64,000 nucleotides of DNA. Source: Bacteroidota bacterium (GTDB lineage: Bacteria > Bacteroidota > Bacteroidia > Bacteroidales > F082). A model generated the notes under the pieces. That model was not told where the DNA came from. It searched no databases and saw only the letters and a list, made by a program, of their open reading frames with translations. The first letter of the stretch is position 1. Every line of letters starts with the position of its first letter. Shown here piece by piece: positions 39,001 to 48,207 of the stretch. The position numbers and the translations under genes were made by a program. The DNA is taken from the NCBI GenBank assembly GCA_009773165.1, contig WOUZ01000008.1, forward strand, positions 1 through 64,000, given 5' to 3'.

Positions 39001-40449
39001 ACAGGACTTGGCCTTAGCATCTCAAAAGCATTTACTGAACTTTTAGGTGGTTCAATCGAAGTTGAAAGCAAAGAAGGGGAAGGAACAACTTTTACCCTTT
39101 ACTTGCCTGTTACACTTTCAGAAAATGAGGGTTTAAAAGTCAATCCAACTTCTCAAAAAGAAACTCAATCGGAAGATATAAAACCACCTGTCAACACTGG
39201 TTCAATTATGGAATCCGAACAGCCTGTTTTTGAGCCAACTGAAGATCAACGCGACGACAGGCATATGATAAGTCCCGGCGACAAAGTATTGCTGGTGATC
39301 GAAGACGATCCAAATTTCGCAAGTTTGATCAAAGACCTTGCTAACGAACATCATTTCAAATGTCTGCTGGCCAGCGATGGCGAATCTGGCCTGCATTATG
39401 CTGATTTTTACGTCCCAAGCGCCATTATACTTGATATTGGATTACCTGGAATTGATGGCTACGAAGTGATGGATCGATTGAAAAAGAACAGCAGAACACG
39501 TCATATTCCTGTCCATTTCGTTTCAGCCTCCGACCGGACTCTCGACACTTTAAAACAAGGAGCAATTGGATATCTGATGAAACCAGTAAGCAAGGAATCA
39601 CTTGAATCAGCTTTCGACAAAATTGAGAGTGTGGTTGGCAACACAAACCGAAAGCTCCTGATTGTTGAAGATGATGACATCACCCGTAAAAGTATCATTG
39701 GCTTAATGACTTCAGATGAAGTTGAGATCAAAGCAGTTGGTTCGGGTGAAGCTGCCTGGGAGGTCCTTCAGAATGAATCTTTCGATTGTATGATTCTGGA
39801 TTTGGGACTTCAGGGGATGACTGGATTTGAATTACTCGAAAACATCAAAAAAGACGATTCACTAAAGATGCTTCCAGTAATTGTTTACACTGCTCACGAA
39901 ATGACACAAGACGAAAACACTCATTTACAACAGTTTGCAGACAGCATCATCCTGAAAGGAGCCCGTTCATTTGAGCGGTTATTATCCGAATCAACACTTT
40001 TCTTACATCAGGTGGAGTCGAAATTACCCAAAAAGAAACAGGAAATGCTTAAAAACATTCTCCCCAGGGAAGATGTGTTAGAAGGCAAAACGTTGTTAAT
40101 TGTGGATGACGACATGCGAAATGTTTTTGCACTCACAAGTTTCCTTGATCAGTACAACATGAAACTTATCATTGCCAAAAACGGACGTGAAGGTATTGAA
40201 AAGCTTCATAGCAATCCTAAGATTGATCTCGTTCTGATGGATATTATGATGCCGGAAATGGACGGTTATGAGGCAATGAAAGAAATAAGAAAAGACAAGC
40301 GATTTCTTAAACTTCCTATCATTGCTCTCACTGCGAAGGCCATGAAGGATGACCGCGATAAATGCCTTGCTGCCGGAGCAAATGAATATCTTACAAAGCC
40401 TTTTGATACAGATAAACTTATTTCATTACTTCGGGTATGGCTTTACTAA
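36091..40449 (+). CDS. Large hybrid histidine kinase: membrane sensor (Cache-like)-HAMP repeats-GAF-coiled coil-HisKA-HATPase-REC-REC-REC
   Basis: Two TMs flanking the sensor, HAMP-like 'RWFVNPIKQLSSWAKEVAEGQLDNKV' repeats, GAF, 'FLANMSHELRTPLNSILVLSQLL', three REC domains. Confidence 0.92.
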   Translation: MENLDYNKATTWEKLKYSFRSWRYIGVGKSLLIWFLTISIVPLASISFINFLNAYHGLTIVAEKSLQTTSQLREEYINTFFNEIIDFLEFNSRQKADINFIANLSEGLESNQGNFKQFKNTPLYNSLTEEHRDEFKNLATKNGYEDIYYIDNKGTILFTLREQSDLGKNLLTSDLRFTKFASTVRTVLETRKNTFSDLEFYEPAYNKLSGFFAVSVVNEKNEIVGVIALMVSMDRINQIISQEAGYGETGQAYIVGDDQLLRSALRFKGNSQILSIEVKNQKVKDWLFSLQNRNNKQLLVDKELDKEKVSTYDSDLEGKYVLGIYRHLDAVEELGVNWTLIEEIEHSEAFAYARKLSDIVKITFIITIILVFLISILVTRWFVNPIKQLSSWAKEVAEGQLDNKVIKAPSNEIGEMVNTFNRLVNALQKYANVARLMAKGDYSEKVEIRSEKDILGTSMNEMVESFRQVVTQANRIAQGDYSVNVVPRSKNDTLNISLFEMTRTLHSNAISNSNQDWLKTGINLLDTELSGVSSVDVLSEKIIHFLGKYIGAPAGFIYILDDTENTLELRSSCGTTNSGKSEIAKIPVGDGIVGQVAKTLNLTHIHSSTKPLKIDFGNHSIEAQDCIVFPLLHEGILAGVVELISAQPIDDLKKTFIHQAAVNIAIAIRTAKAAEKVRELLRQTQEQANELAVQQEELRQANEELQEQTSALRISEENLQAQQEELKVTNEELEERTKALEAQRDAIREKNIELEVARKEIEAKAKDLEMASRYKSEFLANMSHELRTPLNSILVLSQLLAENKKQHLDPKELEYARTINSSGSDLLELINEILDLSKVESGKIDLFIESLYLEDIATYVSKTFGPLAEKKGLELFINISKNLPESIKTDSQRIFQVLKNLYSNALKFTHKGSISLNIYRPEKTGSLSTDQQRIAFAVKDTGIGIAPNKLELIFNAFTQADGTTSRKYGGTGLGLSISKAFTELLGGSIEVESKEGEGTTFTLYLPVTLSENEGLKVNPTSQKETQSEDIKPPVNTGSIMESEQPVFEPTEDQRDDRHMISPGDKVLLVIEDDPNFASLIKDLANEHHFKCLLASDGESGLHYADFYVPSAIILDIGLPGIDGYEVMDRLKKNSRTRHIPVHFVSASDRTLDTLKQGAIGYLMKPVSKESLESAFDKIESVVGNTNRKLLIVEDDDITRKSIIGLMTSDEVEIKAVGSGEAAWEVLQNESFDCMILDLGLQGMTGFELLENIKKDDSLKMLPVIVYTAHEMTQDENTHLQQFADSIILKGARSFERLLSESTLFLHQVESKLPKKKQEMLKNILPREDVLEGKTLLIVDDDMRNVFALTSFLDQYNMKLIIAKNGREGIEKLHSNPKIDLVLMDIMMPEMDGYEAMKEIRKDKRFLKLPIIALTAKAMKDDRDKCLAAGANEYLTKPFDTDKLISLLRVWLY

Positions 40450-40478
40450 ATAATACACTTTCATCTACTTAAATAAGG

Positions 40479-41336
40479 ATGATGGAGACAACAAATAATT
40501 TGTTAAAAGAAATTCAAACGCAGGATATAGAAATAGATCTGTTACTGGAAGCCGTTTTCAAAAGGTATGGTTATGACTTTCGCGATTACAACAGAGCTCA
40601 TATAAAGCGTAGAATTACGCATCGGAAGCAATCGTTGGGGTTAAATAGTATAAGCGAATTACAACACAAAATACTTCACGAACAAGGCTTTATTGAAGTG
40701 CTGTTGCGCGATCTTTCAATAAATGTAACGGAGATGTATCGCGACCCTTCTTTCTATAATGTGATGCGAAAAGAAGTTTTTCCACTTCTTAAAACCTACC
40801 CTTTCATCAAAATCTGGCACGCAGGATGTGCAACCGGAGAAGAAGTATATTCCTTTGCAATAATGCTCAAAGAGGAAGGCCTTTACGCACGTTCACAGAT
40901 TTACGCCACTGATTTCAATCCTGTAGTTCTTGAAACAGCCCGAAAAGGAATTTATCCCATAGCCAAGATTAAGGAATTCACATATAACTATCAGCAATCA
41001 GGAGGAACACATTCATTTTCTGATTATTACATAGCAAAATATGATTCAGCAATACTTGACCAAAACCTGAAACAAAACATCGTTTTCGCAGAGCACAATC
41101 TGGTTACAGATAGTGTTTTTGCTGAGGTTCATCTCATAATTTGCCGAAATGTTTTGATTTATTTCAATAAAGAACTTCAAAATAAAGTTGTTGGACTTTT
41201 CTCTGAAAGTTTGGTTAAAGGTGGTTTTCTTGGACTGGGATCTAAAGAAAACCTCATGTTCACCGAAGTCTTTGATCACTTTGAGATTGTTGATCCAAAA
41301 GAAAAAATTTATAAAAAAAAGGTCCAATTAGCTTAA
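40479..41336 (+). CDS. CheR-type chemotaxis methyltransferase
   Basis: 'YGYDFRDYNRAHIKRRI', 'LLRDLSINVTEMYRDPSFY', 'KIWHAGCATGEEVYSFAIML', 'LIICRNVLIYFNKELQ'. Confidence 0.93.
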   Translation: MMETTNNLLKEIQTQDIEIDLLLEAVFKRYGYDFRDYNRAHIKRRITHRKQSLGLNSISELQHKILHEQGFIEVLLRDLSINVTEMYRDPSFYNVMRKEVFPLLKTYPFIKIWHAGCATGEEVYSFAIMLKEEGLYARSQIYATDFNPVVLETARKGIYPIAKIKEFTYNYQQSGGTHSFSDYYIAKYDSAILDQNLKQNIVFAEHNLVTDSVFAEVHLIICRNVLIYFNKELQNKVVGLFSESLVKGGFLGLGSKENLMFTEVFDHFEIVDPKEKIYKKKVQLA

Positions 41337-41345
41337 ACACAAGAA

Positions 41346-41951
41346 GTGAAAACCTGTAACAAATACAAGGCGTTGGTTATTGGAACCTCAGCTGGCGGTC
41401 TTAAAGCGTTAAAAACTCTCATAACAGCTTTGCCTTCGGGATTTTGCCTTCCTATAATTATTGTTCAGCACCTCAATCCGCAATCCGATGGTTTTATGGC
41501 GCATTATCTGAATCAACTTTCGCACATGAATGTGAAAGAGGCTGATTCGGGTGAGCCTATCCGCTCGAATCATGTGTATATTGCACCTGCCAATTATCAC
41601 CTTCTAGTGGAAAAAGATGAAACTTTAAGCTTAACTGTCTCTGAAAAGGTTAGTTATGCTCGACCATCAATAGATATTTTATTTGAGAGTGCTGCAGAAG
41701 TTTACATGCAATGTTTGATAGGAATTATCCTTACCGGAGCAAACGATGACGGTTCAAATGGCATTAAAAAGATTCATTCTTTGGGAGGATTAACCATCGC
41801 ACAACATCCCGAAAGTGCCGAAGTGCCAATTATGCCACAAGCTGCCATCAATACGGGGAAAGTTGAAATGATTCTTCATCTGGAAGAGATACCAAAAATG
41901 CTAGGTGAGCTGTGCAACAATCCTCAGTCGGGTAAGCACAAATCGATATAA
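41346..41951 (+). CDS. CheB-type methylesterase domain protein (no receiver domain); GTG start
   Basis: 'VIGTSAGGLKALKTL', 'IIVQHLNPQSDGFMAHYLNQL', 'GIILTGANDDGSNGIKKIHSLGG'. Confidence 0.92.
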   Translation: MKTCNKYKALVIGTSAGGLKALKTLITALPSGFCLPIIIVQHLNPQSDGFMAHYLNQLSHMNVKEADSGEPIRSNHVYIAPANYHLLVEKDETLSLTVSEKVSYARPSIDILFESAAEVYMQCLIGIILTGANDDGSNGIKKIHSLGGLTIAQHPESAEVPIMPQAAINTGKVEMILHLEEIPKMLGELCNNPQSGKHKSI

Positions 41952-42979
41952 ACAGGAAGGTGGTCGCTAAAGCCTCCAATGTAATTAGGCCCTGAATACG
42001 TGCGATGAAGTTTTTTACCTAAGTATCTCTCATCATCCTCAAGCAAAAAATCTGCTACAAAAATTCTGGCACTTCCATCACAATAGCGCGTCCCCTTTTC
42101 AGAGCCTATGAGTGCCGGAGACACAATGATCTGATCAAATATTTGCCAATCATGAACATGTTTAAGTGTCCCGTCAAAGCCCAGGCTATTCTTGTTTGTA
42201 AACAGATTGATCAGCCCATCAGGCTGAAGGTTTGATTCGTGTGAAAAAGCACGTAATCCTTTTAATACGCTGTCATCTTCCGGACTGTCGTTAAGATCAC
42301 CCATCATCACCACTTTTGCTCCAGGCAATTTTAAAACAAGCGAATCGTAATGCCTTCGAAGAGTTGTTGCTGCAAGCATTCGCTTATCAACTGACTCCAG
42401 CTGGCCTCCGTAACGTGAAGGCCAGTGATTGACATAAACAAATATAGTGTCGGAAACGGAGGTTTCGAATGCGGCAAAAAGTATGTCACGGGTAAGAAAA
42501 CCAGGGTCAGCATGATCATGAACATTGATTGGTTTGCTTTGAATTAAAGTAAGTAAGTCGGAGCGATAAATAAGACCGACATCGATGCCTCTTCTGTCGG
42601 GAGATTCGTAATGAACGATTTTATATCCGGCATTCTTTAAAGGCGTCCGATATATGAGTTCTTCAAGAACTGCCTCATTTTCAAGCTCACACATCCCTAC
42701 AAGGGCTGGTGGATTACCTTTTCCAAGCGCCAGCAATGTCTTAAAAAGGTTGTTGCGCTTCAGAAAATACCGATTAAGTGTCCAATGTTGATCACCTTCC
42801 GGTGTGAAGGCATTGTAATCACGTGTGGAATCAACTTTAATGTCAAAAAAGTTTTCTGCATTATAAAAAACGATACGTAAATGCCTGTTATCCTGTGCAT
42901 ACAGAACACAATAAGCATGTAACAGTATGAAAACAAACACTATACGGGTAAATCCAGAAAAAAACAAAAGAATTTTCAT
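41924..42979 (-). CDS. Secreted endonuclease/exonuclease/phosphatase family protein
   Basis: 'FYNAENFFD', 'GMCELENEAVLEEL', 'VMMGDLNDSPEDDSV', 'GGFSDHLPVYIDL'; start revised from 43045 to MKILLFF. Confidence 0.88.
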   Translation of the reverse strand: MKILLFFSGFTRIVFVFILLHAYCVLYAQDNRHLRIVFYNAENFFDIKVDSTRDYNAFTPEGDQHWTLNRYFLKRNNLFKTLLALGKGNPPALVGMCELENEAVLEELIYRTPLKNAGYKIVHYESPDRRGIDVGLIYRSDLLTLIQSKPINVHDHADPGFLTRDILFAAFETSVSDTIFVYVNHWPSRYGGQLESVDKRMLAATTLRRHYDSLVLKLPGAKVVMMGDLNDSPEDDSVLKGLRAFSHESNLQPDGLINLFTNKNSLGFDGTLKHVHDWQIFDQIIVSPALIGSEKGTRYCDGSARIFVADFLLEDDERYLGKKLHRTYSGPNYIGGFSDHLPVYIDLCLPD

Positions 42980-43196
42980 TTGCGAATTAAATTTTCTTTT
43001 TCCCATTTTTAAAATTTGATTCAAATTTAGCATTTTTCTACTCATTTTTACTAAGTTTGCTAATTATGAGCATAAAAAAAGCGAAAACGGGTTTTCGATT
43101 TTTTGCATTTTTTTCTCACTGATTATCAATTATTTACAAAGGTTTTAAAAAAATAATTTAAAAAAAGTGATGCGTTTTTCAATTTAATTGGTACTA

Positions 43197-43802
43197 ATGT
43201 ATAGAGAGATGTTAGAATATACTGATAAAGAAATAATCCAAGGTATCATTCAACAAGATGAAAACGTTCTTCGATTCATGTATACTGAGTATTTTTCTTC
43301 AGTAAAAAAGATGGTTCGGAAATACGGTGGATCTAATGATGATGCCTGGGATCTTTTTCAGGATTCGATGAGTACTTTGATTGACATTTTGGAAATTAAG
43401 GGCGAATCTTTTCATGTTTCTTCTTCTTTCAAAACGTTCTTTGTAGAGCTTAGTAAGCGGATATGGATGAAATCATTCAGGAATGTTGACAATAAGCTGG
43501 TGTTTAATTCAGAAATAGTTGATGAAGCAATTGACTTTTCAGAAGAAATGGCTGCTGATTTATACTTCGAGAATGCGCTCTTAAGAGCCTATTTTCGAAA
43601 CCTGAAGTTACTCAAACCATCCTGCAGAAAAATTCTCAGATTGCTTGAAAACGAAAGGCCAAGTGAGGTTATTCTTAACCGAATGAAGCTGAGTTCCACC
43701 CAATCTGTGTATAACAAAAAGCGTGCATGCATAAAGAAACTTATTACATTAATTAACGAAGATCCACTTTACAAAAATCTGATTAAACATGGAAAACCTT
43801 AA
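43197..43802 (+). CDS. RNA polymerase sigma factor, ECF-like sigma-70 family
   Basis: 'EIIQGIIQQDENVLRFMYTEYFSSVKKMVRKYGGSNDDAWDLFQDSMSTLI' (sigma region 2), region 4-like HTH with 'ERPSEVILNRMKLSSTQSVYNKKRACIKKL'. Confidence 0.8.
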   Translation: MYREMLEYTDKEIIQGIIQQDENVLRFMYTEYFSSVKKMVRKYGGSNDDAWDLFQDSMSTLIDILEIKGESFHVSSSFKTFFVELSKRIWMKSFRNVDNKLVFNSEIVDEAIDFSEEMAADLYFENALLRAYFRNLKLLKPSCRKILRLLENERPSEVILNRMKLSSTQSVYNKKRACIKKLITLINEDPLYKNLIKHGKP

Positions 43803-44514
43803 AAAAATTGAACAGTACCTTAGAGGTGAGTTGGAAGAAGATGACTTGTGGGAATTTAAAAGAACCCTCGAAACCGACCCTCAACTTGCGAGCGACTTAC
43901 GTTCATACATTGAACTTAAAAAGATGATGGTTCAAACAAAAAAAATTGACATGATGGAAAAACTGCAAACAATTCATGAAAATGAACAGAAGAAACGGAG
44001 ATTTCTTGGATTGCCTGTATACAGCGCTGTGGCAGCAGCTCTCTTACTACTGGCAGCTGTAGGTGGAGGTATTTTATTAATGCAATCAGGCAATCAGCAA
44101 CAAAAGCTTTTTGAGCAATATTATACTTCTGAAAGCGGCTCGTTTGCATTAAGGTCGGGCAACTCAACTATTGACCAGCCTGTGATGCAGGGCCTGCAGT
44201 TTTATGAATCAGGCGACTATACTTCAGCCGTTAAGATGTTTAATATGTCATCAGAAAATCTGATGAGTAAATTATACCGCGGACTGTCATTTGTTGAATT
44301 AGCTGATTACAATAGCGCCATCCTCGATTTTCAAGCAATCATAGATCACAACGACAACCTCTTCGTTGATCAGGCTCAATGGTATCTTGCCCTTTGTTAT
44401 CTGAGAACCAATCAATCTGACAAAGCAAACGAGCAATTAAATAATATTTCTTCGGGCAGGAGTATTTACAAAACCAAAGCCCAGAAAATACTTAAAGAAC
44501 TGGAAGACAAATAA
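43789..44514 (+). CDS. Single-pass membrane protein with anti-sigma-like N-terminus and TPR-like C-terminus
   Basis: Overlaps the sigma gene by 14 bp; TM 'VYSAVAAALLLLAAVGGGILLM'; 'GLSFVELADYNSAILDFQAIID...AQWYLALCYLRTNQSDKANEQL'. Confidence 0.75.
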   Translation: MENLKKIEQYLRGELEEDDLWEFKRTLETDPQLASDLRSYIELKKMMVQTKKIDMMEKLQTIHENEQKKRRFLGLPVYSAVAAALLLLAAVGGGILLMQSGNQQQKLFEQYYTSESGSFALRSGNSTIDQPVMQGLQFYESGDYTSAVKMFNMSSENLMSKLYRGLSFVELADYNSAILDFQAIIDHNDNLFVDQAQWYLALCYLRTNQSDKANEQLNNISSGRSIYKTKAQKILKELEDK

Positions 44515-44586
44515 ATAAAAATGGTTAGAAGTTTAACCCAATTCGGATAAACCCGGATTTGGTAAAAACTTCTCTGTTCCATTATT

Positions 44587-44625
44587 AAATGCAGATTTCA
44601 TCAAATGATGATGTCTGCATTTTTT
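44587..44625 (+). terminator. Intrinsic terminator downstream of the sigma/TPR operon
   Basis: AAATGCAGA..CATC-AAAT-GATG..TCTGCATTTTTT. Confidence 0.7.
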
Positions 44626-44758
44626 ATTACCGCCATGACCTCAACTATAACGTAAAGAGTAAAAGCTTTATAAACATTCTCTATTTCTGAACATTTTAGC
44701 TTATTTTGAGGTTTAAAATACCCAGAATTAGGTATTAGAGTTAATCGTAAAATCAACC

Positions 44759-44766
44759 TATTTTTG
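44759..44766 (+). promoter_or_regulatory. Candidate -7 box (TATTTTTG) for feoAB
   Basis: Matches TAnnTTTG, 68 bp upstream of the ATG; no clear -33 TTTG. Confidence 0.35.
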
Positions 44767-44833
44767 TAAGTTGGTAGTAACACCTTTATAAGTAATCAGC
44801 ATTTTAAAGCAATTAATCGTAAACCCTCAGAAC

Positions 44834-47362
44834 ATGAAAGTATTGGCAGATCTAAGAGAAGGGGAAAAAGGCATTATAACGAAGGTGAAAGGAAGAGGTG
44901 CTTTTCGTAAACGCATCATTGAAATGGGCTTTGTGCCCGGAAAACAAGTGATAGTTATCAAACATGCTCCACTGCATGATCCCATCGAATACAATGTGAT
45001 GGGCTATGAGATATCTTTACGAAAAAGCGAAGCAAGCCTTATTGAGGTTTGCTCAGGTGAAGAAATTCAAACTTCAACAGGATCAGGTTTTTATGGAGTT
45101 CAAACTCTAGAACAAGCGTTGAATCTAAGACCTCTTATTAAAAGCAAAACGATTTCTGTTGCACTTGTGGGTAATCCAAATTCGGGAAAGACCACAATTT
45201 TTAATACTGCATCCAACTCACGTGAACGTGTCGCTAATTATAGCGGAGTAACTGTTGAAGCTAAATCAGCGACCTTTACCCAAAGCGGCTTTTCATTTAA
45301 ACTCACCGATTTACCTGGCACATATAGCATTACCAGCTACTCCCCTGAAGAGCTTTTTGTAAGGAATTTCATCTTTGACGAAATTCCTGATATCGTTCTG
45401 AATGTTATCGACAGCTCAAACCTTGAACGAAACCTCTATCTTACAACACAGCTTATTGACATGGATATTAAAGTAGTTATTGCTTTAAATATGTTTGATG
45501 AGATGCAGGAAAAAGGGGCCAATTTTGATTACGAAAGTCTTGGAAAGCTTATTGGAATACCTGTCATACCTACCATTGGAACCAAAGGAATTGGCATAGA
45601 GCAGCTTTTTGATAGAATTATTGCCGTTTATGAAGACAAAGACCCTGACATTCGGCATGTGCATATCAACTACGGTCCTGAAATTGAAAAGTCGATATTA
45701 AGAATTCAAAAACTTCTCAACACACCAGGAAACGAGGCAATTATCAACATCATATCACCACGATATCTTGCTATCAAATTGCTTGAAGCCGACAAAGTTG
45801 AAAGTGCCCGCATCGAAACCTGTATCAATTACAAATCGATCAGTCGCGCAGTCAGAGAAGAAACTGTTACTATTGAAAGGCTGATGAAAGATGAGGTTGA
45901 AACTGTTATTGCAGATGCAAAATATGGCTTTGTTGAAGGGGCTTTAAAAGAGACATACCAGGAAGCTATCAAAGAAAAGAAAACAAAAAGCAGGAGAATC
46001 GACAGCATCCTTACAAATAGATTTCTAAGCTATCCTATTTTTTTAGTTGTCATGTGGGGGATGTTTCAAGCCACTTTTATTCTTGGCGACTATCCCATGC
46101 AATGGATTGAAAAGCTTATGGGATGGCTTGGAGGTCAAATGTATGATCTGCTTCCTGAAGGAATGCTTCGCGACCTGGTTGTAGATGGAATCATTGGAGG
46201 TGTTGGAGGAGTTATTGTTTTTCTGCCAAACATTCTCATCCTGTTTTTCTTCCTGAGCCTTTTGGAAACAACAGGTTATATGGCACGCGTGGCGTTTATA
46301 GTTGATAAATTGATGCACCGCATTGGGTTGCACGGAAGATCGTTTATACCGCTTCTGATGGGCTTTGGATGTAATGTGCCGGCTATTATGGCTACAAGAA
46401 CAATTGAGAATAAAAGCGATAGGCTTATCACAATGATGATCATTCCTTTTATGTCGTGTAGTGCCAGGTATCCGGTTTATATTCTTATCATCAGCGCATT
46501 TTTTTCAAACTATCAGGGGACATTGTTATTTGGAATTTACCTCCTGGGGATTGCTTTTGCAGCCTTGTTGGCGTGGATTTTTAAAAAAGTACTTTTCCGA
46601 ACCGAAGAAATGCCATTTGTAATGGAACTTCCCCCTTACCGCATGCCAACTACAAAAGTTATTTACCGACAAACATGGTTCAAAGGAGCACAGTACCTCA
46701 AAAAAATGGGAACAATTATACTCGCTGCCAGCATAATAATTTGGGCACTTGGATATTTCCCAAGGGGAAAACATTTCGATATTGAAATTGACAATGAACT
46801 GAAGATCAACGCTCAAAGATTTGAAACCCAAAAACGACAACTTGCAAAATACGATTCGGTTACATTAAAAAAGATGTATGCGGATTATGAGGAATCCATT
46901 CACAAACTTGAGTTTAAAAGGCATCAATTGAAGCAAGAATACTCTTTTATTGGCAAAATTGGTCATTTTATTGAACCAGCTATTCAACCGTTGGGTTTCG
47001 ATTGGAAAATGGGGGTGAGTTTACTTGCCGGATCAGCTGCAAAAGAGATTGTTATTTCAACAATGGGTGTCATTTACCAGGCTGATCCTGAAGTAGAAAA
47101 CGGGGCAAGCTTGAGTAAAAAACTTCAGGATCACACCTATGATAGCGGGCCAAAAAAAGGCGAAAAAGTTATGAGACCTTTGGTAGCTTTAAGTTTCATG
47201 ATTTTTGTCCTTATCTATTTTCCGTGTATTGCGGTATTTGCTGCTCTAAAAAAAGAATCAGGAAGGTGGAGATGGCCATTATTTACATCTGTTTACACAA
47301 CGGCTCTTGCCTGGCTAGCTGCATTTGCCGTCTACCAGATTGGAAGCTTAATGGGCTTTTAA
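44834..47362 (+). CDS. feoB: FeoA-FeoB fusion ferrous iron transporter
   Basis: N-terminal FeoA-like 'LREGEKGIITKVKGRGAFRKRIIEMGFVPGKQV'; FeoB G domain 'VALVGNPNSGKTTIFN', 'DLPGTYSITSYSPEE'; 'LMGFGCNVPAIMATRTI', 'PFMSCSARYPVYI'. Confidence 0.96.
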   Translation: MKVLADLREGEKGIITKVKGRGAFRKRIIEMGFVPGKQVIVIKHAPLHDPIEYNVMGYEISLRKSEASLIEVCSGEEIQTSTGSGFYGVQTLEQALNLRPLIKSKTISVALVGNPNSGKTTIFNTASNSRERVANYSGVTVEAKSATFTQSGFSFKLTDLPGTYSITSYSPEELFVRNFIFDEIPDIVLNVIDSSNLERNLYLTTQLIDMDIKVVIALNMFDEMQEKGANFDYESLGKLIGIPVIPTIGTKGIGIEQLFDRIIAVYEDKDPDIRHVHINYGPEIEKSILRIQKLLNTPGNEAIINIISPRYLAIKLLEADKVESARIETCINYKSISRAVREETVTIERLMKDEVETVIADAKYGFVEGALKETYQEAIKEKKTKSRRIDSILTNRFLSYPIFLVVMWGMFQATFILGDYPMQWIEKLMGWLGGQMYDLLPEGMLRDLVVDGIIGGVGGVIVFLPNILILFFFLSLLETTGYMARVAFIVDKLMHRIGLHGRSFIPLLMGFGCNVPAIMATRTIENKSDRLITMMIIPFMSCSARYPVYILIISAFFSNYQGTLLFGIYLLGIAFAALLAWIFKKVLFRTEEMPFVMELPPYRMPTTKVIYRQTWFKGAQYLKKMGTIILAASIIIWALGYFPRGKHFDIEIDNELKINAQRFETQKRQLAKYDSVTLKKMYADYEESIHKLEFKRHQLKQEYSFIGKIGHFIEPAIQPLGFDWKMGVSLLAGSAAKEIVISTMGVIYQADPEVENGASLSKKLQDHTYDSGPKKGEKVMRPLVALSFMIFVLIYFPCIAVFAALKKESGRWRWPLFTSVYTTALAWLAAFAVYQIGSLMGF

Positions 47363-47464
47363 ACTAATTTTTTTAAGTTATTCTCCATTTTGTTGTATAA
47401 ACAACAATTTGTCTATTTTTACATTCCTTTTTGAAAATGTAGCACAAACAGCAAAGCAATAATC

Positions 47465-47815
47465 ATGAAAGTAATCGACGAAAAAGCCTTTATGGAAACC
47501 TTTCAATATTTCGATAAATCAATAGTAATTGAAATCATTGACATTTTCATTCAGGAGTACCCGGACAGAATAGCTGCACTAAAAAAAGATATTGAAACGA
47601 AAGATTTCAACAAACTGAAATTTGATGCTCACAGCATGAAAGGTGTTATCTCGAACTTTTTTGCCGAAGCACCCCAAAAGTATGCCAGGGAGCTCGAACT
47701 TAAAGGAGTAAAAGGTGACGGAGAAGGCCTGACGGAGCTATTTGAATCATTACGAAACTACTCGAATGACCTGTTGGAAGATTTAGAACTTATGAAACCG
47801 AAGTTTACTGAATAA
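47465..47815 (+). CDS. Stand-alone Hpt (histidine phosphotransfer) domain protein
   Basis: 'LKFDAHSMKGVISNFFAEAPQKYARELE' Hpt motif. Confidence 0.85.
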   Translation: MKVIDEKAFMETFQYFDKSIVIEIIDIFIQEYPDRIAALKKDIETKDFNKLKFDAHSMKGVISNFFAEAPQKYARELELKGVKGDGEGLTELFESLRNYSNDLLEDLELMKPKFTE

Positions 47816-47821
47816 TCTCTG

Positions 47822-48184
47822 TTAAAGATCTCCCATCGTTTTCTGATCTTTTTTTTCGAATATAAGTAGTTGCAACAAAGCAGAGGCTTCAAAAGGCAGC
47901 ACTTTACCTTCGCTGTCAGGTGAAATTCCAATCCAGGCCCCGTCCTCCTGCATCTCATTAAGCCAATGAATCCATTCTTTCAAATCCATTTCTACGACCG
48001 AATAATCTTCCCACTCATCTGATAATGCAGCTTGTGCATCTTCCTGCCGATCCCATGCAGCAAGATAGGACCTGCGGTCATCCGATTCAAGCATAGCAAA
48101 CATGCCATCTGTTGCTTGTAATAACCAAACTTTTTCGTTAGCTACAACATCCTTTATAAATCTTTCAAAGGCATTTGTTTCCAT
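47822..48184 (-). CDS. DUF2750-like protein
   Basis: 'AFERFIKDVVANEKVWLLQATDGMFAMLES....FLPFEASALLQLL' resembles DUF2750. Confidence 0.65.
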   Translation of the reverse strand: METNAFERFIKDVVANEKVWLLQATDGMFAMLESDDRRSYLAAWDRQEDAQAALSDEWEDYSVVEMDLKEWIHWLNEMQEDGAWIGISPDSEGKVLPFEASALLQLLIFEKKDQKTMGDL

Positions 48185-48207
48185 TACATTATAATTTTTG
48201 ATATGAA

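Noticed and set aside
47390-47407. Hairpin TTGTTGT-ATAA-ACAACAA after feoAB, similar in core to the hox palindrome
   Set aside because: Different spacing (N4 versus N10) and A/T-rich simple sequence; more likely a weak terminator or chance.
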